From assembly GCF_047495875.1 (NCBI RefSeq), contig NC_092497.1, forward strand, positions 71,046,134-71,110,133: a DNA stretch of 64,000 nucleotides. The letters are read 5' to 3'. Position 1 is the stretch's first letter, and every line of letters starts with the position of its first letter. This document shows positions 10,588 through 19,316 of this stretch, piece after piece. The notes under the pieces were generated by a model. That model did no database searches. It was given only the letters and a program-made list of their open reading frames with translations, and was not told the DNA's origin. The stretch comes from Pithys albifrons albifrons (Eukaryota > Chordata > Aves > Passeriformes > Thamnophilidae). The position numbers were made by a program, and so were the translations under genes.

Positions 10588-13500
10588 TTACAAACTCTTC
10601 TCGCTCAAAATTAGGTCCCCTTGTGGTACACATCGTGTTTCTCCATCTTTTTGCATTACCCACCAAGTGCAACCAGGTCCTTGAGCAAAGACAATCCCTC
10701 GGATGGGTTTGCCTTTGTTTGAGGTGGGACTCACCCAAACAGTCTTTCCTAACATACCTCTCATATGGACCACAGGGACTTTATCTCCATCTACAGTATT
10801 CAAGAGTTCTGATTGGGCAGGGCCAGCTCAATTGATGGAGCCCTGGGTGTTGACCAACCAGGTGGCCTTTGCCAAATGCAGCTCCCAGTGTTTGAAAGTT
10901 CCCCCACCCAACGCCTTCAAGGTTGTTTTCAGCAGTCCATTACATCGCTCAACTTTCCCGGCAGCTGGAGCATGGTAGGGGATATGATACACCCACTCAA
11001 TGCCGTGCTCTCTGGCCCAGGTGTCTATGAGGCTGTTCTTGAAGTGGGTGCCGTTGTCAGACTCTATTCTCTCTGGGGTGCCGTGTCTCCGCAGGACTTG
11101 TTTCTCAAGGCCCAGGATGGTATTCCGGGCAGTGGCGTGAGATACGGGGTATGTCTCCAGCCATCCAGTGGTTGCCTCTACCATGGTCAGCACATAGCGC
11201 TTGCCTTGGCGTGTTTGGGGAAGTGTGATGTAGTCAACTTGCCAGGCTTCCCCATACCTGTATTTCGACCACCGTCCACCATACCATAGAGGCTTCACCC
11301 GCTTGGCCTGCTTGATGGCGGCACATGTGTCACAGTCATGGATAACCTGTGAGACACTGTCCATGGTTAGATCCACCCCTCGGTCACGAGCCCATCTGTA
11401 TGTCGCATCTCTGCCCTGATGACCAGAGGCATCATGGGCCCATCGAGCTAGAAACAATTCACCTTTATGCTGCCAATCCAGATCTACCTGAGAGACTTCA
11501 ATCCTGGCAGCTCGATCCACCTGCTCGTTCTTACGATGCTCCTCATTAGCCCGGCTCTTGGGTACATGAGCATCTACGTGACGGACCTTCACACTCAGCT
11601 TCTCTACCCGGGCAGCGATGTCCTGCCACATCTCAGCCGCCCAGATGGGTTTCCCTTTGCGCTGCCAGCCGGCCTTTCTCCAGCGCTCCAGCCATCCCCA
11701 CAGAGCATTGGCCACCATCCACGAGTCAGTGTAAAGGTAGAGTCTTGGCCACTTCTCTCGTTCAGCAATATCCAAAGCCAGCTGAACAGCTTTCAGCTCT
11801 GCAACCTGACTTGATCCACCTTGTCCTTCAGTCGCTTCTGCAACTCGACGTGTAGGACTCCATACAGCTGCTTTCCATTTCCGGCTTGTCCCTACAATGC
11901 GGCAAGAGCCATCTGTGAAGAGAGCATATCGCTTCTCCTCTTCTGGTAGCTGGTTATGTGGTGGGGCCTCCTCAGCTCGTGTCACCTGCTCCTCTTCTTC
12001 TTCAGAGGACAATCCGAAACTCTCACCTTCCGGCCAGTTAGTGATGATTTCCAAAATCCCAGGGTGATTAGGATTCCCTATCCGGGTTCGCTGCGTGATC
12101 AGAGCGATCCACTTACTCCATGTGGCATCAGTGGCGTGATGGGTAGAAGGAGCTTTTCCTTTGAACATCCAGCCCAACACTGGTAGTCGGGGTGCCAGGA
12201 TGAGCTGTGCCTCAGTGCCAATCACTTCTGAGGCGGCTCGAACTCCTTCATAAGCTGCCAGGATCTCTTTCTCAGTTGGGGTGTAGCTGGCCTCAGATCC
12301 TTTGTATCCCCGACTCCAGAATCCCAGCGGTCATCCTCGAGTCTCCTCAGGTACTTTCTGCCAGAGGCTCCAGGATGGGCCATTCTCCCCGGCTGCAGTG
12401 TAGAGCACATTCTTCACATCCTGTCCTGTCCTGACTGGCCCAAGGGTTACTGCATGGGTAATCTCCTGTTTAATCTGCTCAAAGGCTTGTTGTTGTTCAG
12501 GGCCCCACTGGAAATCATTTTTCTTCCGTGTCACAAGGTAGAGAGGGCTTACAATCTGACTGTACTCAGGGATATGCATCCTCCAAAAGCCCACGGCGCC
12601 TAGGAAAGCCTGAGTTTCCTTCTTGCTGGTCGGTGGGGACATAGCTGCTATTTTGTTGATCACCTCTGTTGGAATCTGACGACGCCCGTCTTGCCACTTC
12701 ACTCCTAGGAACTGAATTTCCTGAGCAGGTCCCTTGACCTTACTTCGTTTAATGGCAAAACCAGCTCTTAGGAGAATCTGGATTATCTTCTTTCCTTTCT
12801 CAAAAACCTCCCCTGCTCTGTTCCCTCATACAATGATGTCATCGATGTACTGTAGATGTTCTGGAGCCTCACCCTTTTCCAATGCAGTCTGGATCAGTCC
12901 ATGGCAAATGGTGGGACTGTGTTTCCACCCCTGGGGCAGTCGATTCCAGGTGTACTGCATTCCCTTCCAGGTGAAAGCAAACTGCGGCCTGCACTCTGCT
13001 GCCAACGGAATGGAGAAAAAGGCATTGGCAATGTCGATGGTGGCATACCACTTGGCTGCCTTGGACTCCAGCTCATACTGAAGCTCCAGCATGTCCGGCA
13101 CAGCGGCACTCAGGGGGGGTGTGACCTCATTGAGACCACGGTAATCCACCGTCAGCCTCCACTCTCCACTGGACTTTCGTACTGGCCATATGGGGCTATT
13201 AAAGGGTGAGTGAGTCTTGCTGACCACCCCTTGGCTCTCCAGCTCACGAATCATCTTGTGTATGGGGGTCACAGAGTCTCGGTCAGTGCGGTATTGCCGA
13301 CGGTGCACTGTGGCTGTGGCCAGCGGTACCAATTGTTCTTCAACTTTCAGCAGTCCCACAGCAGAAGGGTCCTCTGAGAGGCCAAGCAAGGTGCTCAGCT
13401 GTCTGATTTCCTCTGTCTCCACAGCAGCTATGCCAAAGGCCCAACGCAGTCCCTTTGGGTCTTTGAAATATCCATTCCTCAGGTAGTCTATGCCAAGGAT

Positions 13501-13782
13501 ACACGGGGCTTCTGGACCAGTCACAATGGGGTGTCTATGCCATTCCTTTCCAGTCAAGCTGACTTCAGCTTCCAGTACAGTCAGCTGTTGGGATCCCCCT
13601 GTCACCCCAGAAATAGAGATGGATTCTGCCCCAACGTATCCTGATGGCATCAACGTGCATTGTGCACCAGTGTCCACTAAAGCTTTGTATTTCTGTGGGT
13701 CTGATGAGCCAGGCCATCGAATCCACACAGTCCAATAAACCCGATTGTCCCTCTCCTCTACCTGGCTAGAGGCAGGGCCCCC
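10588..13782 (-). pseudogene. pol: ERVL-type pro-pol (PR-RT-RNase H-IN), three TGA breaks
   Basis: One reading frame, the same as gag, runs from just after the gag TAG to a TAA at 10588. Protease: ALVDTGAQC, active Asp near 13673. Reverse transcriptase: LTVDYRGLNE, IDIANAFFSIPL (motif A), LPQGWKHSP (motif B) and YIDDIIV (motif C, near 12845). RNase H: ALFTDGSC near 11913, a Glu in VAELKAV and LYTDSWMV near 11725. Integrase: zinc-binding H-H and C-C pairs (AHDASGH, CDTC) near 11435 and 11330, then the catalytic triad in VDYITLP, ESDNGTHF and GKVERCNG, with exactly 35 residues between the last Asp and the Glu. In-frame TGA codons at 12826-12828 (just after YIDD), 12331-12333 (before RNase H) and 10828-10830 (integrase C-terminus) break it. 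As it stands it cannot give a full polymerase. Confidence 0.9.
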
Positions 13783-13785
13783 CTA
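13708..13785 (-). promoter_or_regulatory. Gag-pol junction: in-frame TAG with possible readthrough pseudoknot
   Basis: gag ends with TAG at 13785-13783 and the pol frame continues without a shift, beginning GGGGGCCCTG. After this 10-nt spacer come CCTCTA, GCCAGG and TAGAGG: a perfect 6-bp stem with a 6-nt loop (13772-13755). The loop GCCAGG is exactly complementary to CCTGGC at 13713-13708, which would form the second stem of an H-type pseudoknot with a connecting loop of 41 nt. Gammaretroviruses such as MLV use a UAG followed by a short spacer and a pseudoknot to make Gag-Pol. The structure here is inferred from base complementarity and was not tested. Confidence 0.55.
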
Positions 13786-15972
13786 GTTCTGGTCATGGTA
13801 TTCACTGCGCTCTCCCTGTGAATATGACCGGGAGGTTCCTTCAAGAGGATCGGGCATAACATCATCATTCCTATACTGTCTGGAGCCTTGCCCATGAGAG
13901 ACCGGAGCAGCCTTCAATCTTGAAGAATTCCCTGTGTTAGTTGTGCCTCTTTGCAATTCACGTACCCGAGCTGCTAAGGAAGAGGTGGGTTTCCCATCCC
14001 ACTTCCTCATATCTTCTCCATGCTCATGGAGGTAAAACCACAGATTGTCGCGTGGAGTGTACCCTTTCTCCTTAGCTGGAAGACGCCTGCTTCTGATGGC
14101 AGAGACTCTCGTTTGTTCTGGAGACATATGGAAGAGTCCTTCCTTAATCTTCTCTTCCAGTTCAGCCAGTTTTGTTTCCACAGCTGAGACGTGGGCTCGT
14201 AATGGAGCAGTGACAGTGTCTTCATAAATCCTGAGTTTGCTGACCAGTGCACCCACCTTGTCTTCTCCCTCTCTCCACTGCAATGTTGCAAGGTAGCGAG
14301 AATACATTTCTGGCCCAAGTCGTGCAAATTTTAACCACATCTGGGATGTGCACTGGACACCATCTGGACTTTTAGGGAATCTCTCATCCTCTGAAAAGAT
14401 TATCTCCAGTACGGCTAATTCCCTTAAGCACCGGATACCTTGTTCCATCGTGTTCCATTGTCCTTGCTGTACGTGGAGGTCCTCCTTACAAAGATATCTC
14501 TCCCTCACGCTTGACAACAGTCGCCGCCAGAGGCTGAGAGTTTCCTGTCTCTTTCCAATGCCCTGATCAATGACAACATCTCGAGAAAGGGATCCCAGCT
14601 GCCTTGCCTCACTCCCATCTAGAATTGTATCATTGGCTGCAGCATCCCAGATTCGAAGTAGCCAGGTCAAGATGGACTCATTTGCCTGTCGTGTGAACTC
14701 TCTCCGGAGCTCACGCAGCTCTCCCAGGGATAGGGACCGGGTGATTATTTCTGGCTCCATTTCTTCTGCTTGAGATGAAGGTCCTGACTCTTCCTCGTCA
14801 TGCGCTATACGAACTGATTTGGTCTTTGATTTTCTTTTCTGGACAGGGGCAACTGCTATCGGTTTCTGTTGTCCTTCTGGCTCCTCCATGGTTTGTGTGG
14901 ACATGGTGCTGGTTGATTTGTTTCCCTTTCTCTCTGACTCAGCTGTGGTTTGTGTGGGCATGGTGCTGGTTGATGTGTCTCTTCTCTCTGACTCAGCCAT
15001 GGTTTGGGTGGACATGGTGCTGGTTGATTTGTTTCCCTTTCTCTCTGACTCAGCTGTGGTTTGTGTGGGCATGGTGCTGGTTGATGTGTCTCTTCTCTCT
15101 GACTCAGCCATGGTTTGGGTGGACATGGTGCTGGTTGATGTACCTCTCTTCCTCTCTGGCTCAGTCATGGTCTGGATGGACATGCTGCTGGTTGATGTAT
15201 CTCTCTTCCTCTCTGGCTCAGCCGTGGTTTGGGTGGACATGGTGCCTGTGGATTTGCTCCTTTTCTCCTCCTCCTGACGATGCTGTACCACACCAAGCAG
15301 TGTGCGGTAGGCAGTGGCCAGGGCCCAGCAGGTTGCTGTGAGCTGCACATCTCTGGGACTACCAGAGCATCTTCCTTTCACATAGCTTAGCATTTTGGCA
15401 GGGTCCTGCAGTTGTTCTGGGGTGAATTTCCAGATCATTTGAGGAGAGAAGGTCTCCAAATACTGGCCCATATCTTCCCACTTCCCGTGCCACTCAACAT
15501 CGTCCGCTCCCAGGGTAGGCCTCCAGCAAGTCTCCTTAGAAAGCCCAGTTCTGACCCTAAACATGGTGTATACAGTACAGAGGAGACAAAGCAACACTAA
15601 CAGCACTAACAGTAGGATTATACTGTCCCTAACATCAAAAGGAAGCTCAATATTTTCAATGATTGTTGTAGCAGAGGTGAAAAGGTGGAAGTAACCATCT
15701 CCGCCTGTTTTCCCCACAGTCTGGGTGCTATTTTTAATGAGACCCCAGAGGTAACAACCCAAACCAGGACAGGCACACCAGACTGAATATACATTCACGA
15801 TGAAATTCATTGCTTCTGATGTTATGACAACATAAACATAGTATATTAATAAAGCAATTTTGATCCTTCTCCCTGGTATGAAAGAGAGCATCAAAATAGG
15901 CACCTGGTTCCCCATGTGTCTAAATATGAACAGGCCCAGATACACCATCCACATGAATACATCAAGCAACAT
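13783..15972 (-). CDS. gag: ERV Gag polyprotein, intact, with hydrophobic N-terminus
   Basis: An uninterrupted frame of 729 codons starting at the first ATG after the PBS in a good context (ACCATG); the leader is only about 66 nt. Gag would assemble the particle core. Residues 1-52 hold several hydrophobic stretches and residues 117-138 (SIILLLVLLVLLCLL core) look like a true membrane-spanning segment; an internal MGNQ at residue 20 is an alternative, possibly myristoylated start. Residues 240-362 are a Ser/Thr/Met/Gln repeat (STSTMSTQTMAESERRD type) in which a 37-residue unit occurs twice in exact tandem. Residues 405-600 are helical and charged and probably hold the capsid domain. A short coiled-coil-like ETKLAELEEKIKEGL lies near 599-613. 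No CCHC zinc knuckle is seen; the C-terminus is Arg/Gly/Ser-rich. It ends in TAG followed in frame by pro-pol. Assignment rests on position and architecture more than on capsid motifs. Confidence 0.75.
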   Translation of the reverse strand: MLLDVFMWMVYLGLFIFRHMGNQVPILMLSFIPGRRIKIALLIYYVYVVITSEAMNFIVNVYSVWCACPGLGCYLWGLIKNSTQTVGKTGGDGYFHLFTSATTIIENIELPFDVRDSIILLLVLLVLLCLLCTVYTMFRVRTGLSKETCWRPTLGADDVEWHGKWEDMGQYLETFSPQMIWKFTPEQLQDPAKMLSYVKGRCSGSPRDVQLTATCWALATAYRTLLGVVQHRQEEEKRSKSTGTMSTQTTAEPERKRDTSTSSMSIQTMTEPERKRGTSTSTMSTQTMAESERRDTSTSTMPTQTTAESERKGNKSTSTMSTQTMAESERRDTSTSTMPTQTTAESERKGNKSTSTMSTQTMEEPEGQQKPIAVAPVQKRKSKTKSVRIAHDEEESGPSSQAEEMEPEIITRSLSLGELRELRREFTRQANESILTWLLRIWDAAANDTILDGSEARQLGSLSRDVVIDQGIGKRQETLSLWRRLLSSVRERYLCKEDLHVQQGQWNTMEQGIRCLRELAVLEIIFSEDERFPKSPDGVQCTSQMWLKFARLGPEMYSRYLATLQWREGEDKVGALVSKLRIYEDTVTAPLRAHVSAVETKLAELEEKIKEGLFHMSPEQTRVSAIRSRRLPAKEKGYTPRDNLWFYLHEHGEDMRKWDGKPTSSLAARVRELQRGTTNTGNSSRLKAAPVSHGQGSRQYRNDDVMPDPLEGTSRSYSQGERSEYHDQN
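14878..15263 (-). repeat. Tandem repeat inside gag (111-bp unit)
   Basis: Within gag, the coding sequence for STQTM/SERRD-like motifs is repeated about seven times in units of 16-20 codons. A higher-order 111-bp unit occurs twice in perfect tandem (about 14900-15125). Such arrays change copy number by slippage during reverse transcription or replication. Confidence 0.85.
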
Positions 15973-16038
15973 GGTAGTCAGGGAGTTTCTGTATCCAAAT
16001 ACACAAAATGAAATTGTAATTCTGACTTCTCTCTCGTG

Positions 16039-16056
16039 GCCCCACGTTGGGCGCCA
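16039..16056 (-). promoter_or_regulatory. Primer binding site, tRNA-Lys type
   Basis: The minus strand reads TGGCGCCCAACGTGGGGC, starting 5 nt after the 5' LTR. This 18-mer is the PBS complementary to the 3' end of tRNA-Lys(1,2), as used for example by Mason-Pfizer-type betaretroviruses. ERVL elements are named for a leucine tRNA primer, so this PBS is unexpected for the pol type. Confidence 0.9.
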
Positions 16057-16061
16057 AAAGA

Positions 16062-16688
16062 TGTGCTGGTTTAAAGGTGAACCAGCAGGGGAAATGAACT
16101 CACCACGAGAGAGATTATAAGTCAGACCTAAAATTTAATAATAATATTACAATAGCAACACTGACACACAAGGGAAATTGCTTTCAACTCACAAAACCCC
16201 AGCAGTATAACCCAGTGTCCTGGGGCACAAACCCAAGGGGGTTTGTTTGCCCTTGTGCTGAGACCCCTGTGGTTCCCCCAAGTCTAGAGCAAAAGGAAAA
16301 GAAAAACCTGTTGGTGCAGGCGAGGGCTGTGGTCTGGGCGAGAGCGGGGATCTCCTCCTGTCAAGGTCCTGCTGCTGCTCTGGATCCGACGAGAGGTTCC
16401 CGAGGTCTTCTTACCCACCCCTTATGTACCCTCAGGGAGCTCTCAGTCCCTCCCCCTGGGCGGGGACTCACACAATGGGTGATTAACTCTGGGAGCCAGG
16501 GGGTGTTGAGCTGTTGATGGCCCATTAGCAGCTGCGCCCCCCTCAGGCTGGGTGTGAAGTGATAATGGCTCCCTGGGCAGCTGCTGCTAATGGCCCATTG
16601 ACCTTGGGGAATGAATAGAGGGGGTAGAATACACAGCTTTGATCACCCCCACACAGGGTTAGCTGGTCCCTCCTGCTGAACTAGGACA
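16062..16688 (-). repeat. 5' LTR of provirus
   Basis: 627 bp, TG to CA; on the plus strand from TGTGCTGGTT to CTAGGACA. In the transcribed direction a TATA-like TACATAAG lies at 16428-16421, and the R-U5 side carries an ATTAAA-type signal in the AT-rich stretch near 16135. It is the promoter LTR of the minus-strand provirus. Confidence 0.93.
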
Positions 16689-16693
16689 GAGCT
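16689..16693. repeat. Target-site duplication, right copy (GAGCT)
   Basis: GAGCT directly after the provirus, identical to 9902-9906. Confidence 0.93.
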
Positions 16694-19316
16694 ACAGGAA
16701 AAAGTAAACAGGCTGCATAGTATTCGAGCAAATGAGTGAGCAAGAGACTGATAATTTTCAGAGATGCTACAGTCTCAAGAGTCTTGGGAGTCTTGAACCC
16801 CCATTATAGTGGAGAAGCAGGTGGACTTGGAAACCTACAGAGTAATTAGTCAAGGGACTGGTGGTCAAGAGTCTGTTAAAGATGAGGGCTGGAAGCTGGT
16901 CACTGCATGTACCAGGAGAAAGGTTCCTTTTCCTTCTCAAAATATGACAGGTAGGACTGATGTCTTCTACAACAGGTGTGAGGCTCTGGAGCCACAAGGC
17001 CAGACAATTGATGAGGTGGGCGAAGGTCCTTCTGGGGTAGAGGGGCCTTCTAAAACAACCACACCTGTCACCTGCATTAAGACCTTCTCTGTTCAGAGAA
17101 AAAGAAGGGTAGTTGTAGTAGTAGACTCCATTCTAAAGGGAACAGAGGGCTTGACATGCAGACTGGACCCAACTCAGAGAAGTCTTCTATCTCCCAGCGG
17201 CTTGGATAAGGGACATTACTGGAAAACTCTCCAGTCTAATAAGGCTCTCTGATTACTATTTACTATTGTTTTTTCAAACTGACAGCAACAAAATAAAAAT
17301 AGAAGTCTGAGGACTTCAGGGTCCTGGGTCACTTGGTCACTTTTCAGACATCACCTCCTAAGCGTGCAGGAGCAGGCAATTCTCAAATGTCAGAAATTAA
17401 TCAGGCAAAGCAGAAGGCTGGCTTGACTGAGAAGGGAACTTTTGGAAATAAGGCAAAAAAGAAAGGTGTATTCCCAGTCGAAGTAAGGTCAAGTGACATG
17501 GGAAGAATTCAGAGACGCTGCTTGCCACTGGAGGGAGAAAATTCTTGTGGCTAAAGCTCAACTGGAGTTGCTGGTGGTCAGGAATGTGAGGGACAATAAA
17601 AAGAGTTTTTTCAAATATATTGATGACAATAGGCAGTGTAGAAATATCATCAGCCCATTACAGGACGGGGATGGTCACCTTGCAAACAGGGACAGACACA
17701 AGGCAGAGGTATTCAATGCTTTCTTTGCCTCTGTCTTCAACATGAATGATGGACCAAGGGAGACTCAGTGCCCTAAGCTGGAGGACCACAACTGCGAGAA
17801 TGATCAACTCCCCAGCTGACCACTTTAAATCTGGGACCTGAGGGGATTAATCTGAGAATCCTCAGAGTACTAGCTGATGTCATCACAAAACCTCTCCCAA
17901 TGATTTTTGAGCAGTCTTGGGAATCTGGAGAGGTCCCAGCTGACTGTAAGCTGCTGGAGGTTGTTACGATTTTCAAGAAGGGCAAGAAGGAGAACCTTAG
18001 AAACTACAGGCCTACTACACTCTCATTTAAGTACCTGGTAAAGTTATGGAGAAGAAAAACCACCAACACAGCTTTATGAGAGGAAAGACTTGCTTATCAA
18101 GTTTACTTTCCTTGTATGACAAAATAACCCACCTAGGTGATCAAGGGAGACAGTTAATGTAATCTTTCTGGATTTCAATAAAGCATTCAATGCAGTCTCT
18201 GACAGGATCCTTCTGGACAAAGTGTCCAGCACACAGATGGATGAACACATAATGCTGTGAGTAGGCAGTTGGCTCACAGGTCGAGCACAAAGGGGAATGG
18301 TGAATGGGGTGACATCAGACTGGTTACCCCTCCCTAGTGGGGTTCCACAGGGCTCGATCCTGGGCCCTGTGCTCTTCAACATCTTCATCAATGACTTGGA
18401 CGCAGGACTGGAAAGGACACTGAGCAAGTCAGCAGATGACACAAAACTGGGAGGAGCTGTTGACTCCCTTGATAACAGGAAGGCCCTGCAGGGAGACATT
18501 GACAAATCCAAGGACTGGGCAATCACCAGCCATATGAGGTTCAACAAGGGAGAGTGCTGAATTCTGCATCTGGGATAAGGCAACCCTGAATATTTGTACA
18601 GACTGGGGAATGAGATGCTGGAAAGCAGGGCCACGGAAAGGGCCCTGGGGGTCCTGGTCAATGGCAAGTTGAATGTGAGTCAGCAGTGCCTGGGTAACCA
18701 AGAGGGCCAACCGTGTCCTGGGGGGCATCAGGCACAGCATCATCAGCTGGTCACCGGAGGGGATTGTCCCACTCTGCTCTGCACTGGGGCTGCCTCACCT
18801 TGAATATTGTGTGCAGTTTTGGGCGCTGCAACATAAGAAAGATATTAAGCTATTAAAGAGTGTCCAAAGGAGGGCAGTGAAGATGGTGAAGGGTTTTGAG
18901 GGGAAGCTGTGTGAGGAGTCGCTGAGGTCACTTGGTCTGTTCAGCCTGTAGGAGCGTAGACTGAGGGGAGACCTCATTGCAGTTACAATTTCCTTATGAG
19001 GGGAAGAGTTAGGGCCAGGCATTGATCTCTTCTCTGCAGTGATCAATGACAAAGCCCAAGAGAATGTCTTGAAGTTGTGTCTGGGAAGGTTTAGGTTGGA
19101 TATTAGAAAAAGGTTCACTCAGAGGGTGGTTGGGCACTGAACAGGCTTCCCAGGGAGGTGGTCACAGCACCAAGCCTGACAGAGTTCAAGAAGCATTTGG
19201 ATGATACTCTCAGGCACATGGTGTGACTCTTGGGGATGGTCCAGTGCAGGGTTAAGTGTTGGACTCATTCATTCTTGTGGGTCCCTTCCAACTCAGCATG
19301 TTCTGTGATTCTGTGA
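16694..19316 (+). mobile_element. Right arm of CR1 LINE, ORF1 to 3' end
   Basis: It continues the CR1 interrupted by the provirus. ORF1 remains include RRVVVVVDSILKGTEG near 17105, a motif that looks like the Gly-Asp-Ser start of an SGNH-hydrolase-like domain. Around 17250-17345 it jumps to the ORF2 linker (TWEEFRDAACHWREKI near 17495), so the rest of ORF1 and nearly all the endonuclease are missing. RT pieces follow: FNAFFASVFN (17720), [20 protein letters not shown] (about 18341) and SADDTKLGG (18430, motif C with Ser for the usual Phe). The 3' end has TTCCAACTCAGCATG and a CTGTGATTCTGTGA tail ending at 19316. Stops and frameshifts show it is inactive. Confidence 0.85.
17493..18560 (+). pseudogene. 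CR1 ORF2 reverse transcriptase remnant
   Basis: The reverse transcriptase part of CR1 ORF2, which would prime on nicked target DNA. Two open pieces are clear: 17493-17819 (linker and finger region, NAFFASVFN) and 18297-18560 (motif [11 protein letters not shown], motif C SADDTKL). Between them the frame is lost several times, with KAFNAVSDRILL-like motif A sequence near 18180. The endonuclease that normally precedes it is deleted. No protein is expected. Confidence 0.75.

Larger units (their letters stand above)
9907..16688 (-). mobile_element. Env-less ERV provirus, ERVL-type pol, both LTRs present
   Basis: A complete LTR-to-LTR provirus of 6782 bp on the minus strand. In transcriptional order: 5' LTR (16062-16688), tRNA-Lys-type PBS (16039-16056), gag (13783-15972), pro-pol in the same frame after one TAG (10588-13782), a purine-rich tract and the 3' LTR (9907-10496). 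A perfect GAGCT target duplication flanks it. Only about 90 bp separate the end of pol from the 3' LTR, so there is no env and no downstream dUTPase. The pol sequence looks like the ERVL (class III, spumavirus-related) group of birds. Between the LTRs I count four substitutions, one single-base indel and one 38-bp deletion in about 590 aligned bases, so the insertion is recent on an evolutionary scale. Three nonsense codons break pol. It lies inside CR1 ORF1. Confidence 0.93.

Noticed and set aside
14775..15341. 188-codon plus-strand frame rich in Trp, Cys and Leu
   Set aside because: It is the antisense shadow of the tandem repeats in the minus-strand gag.
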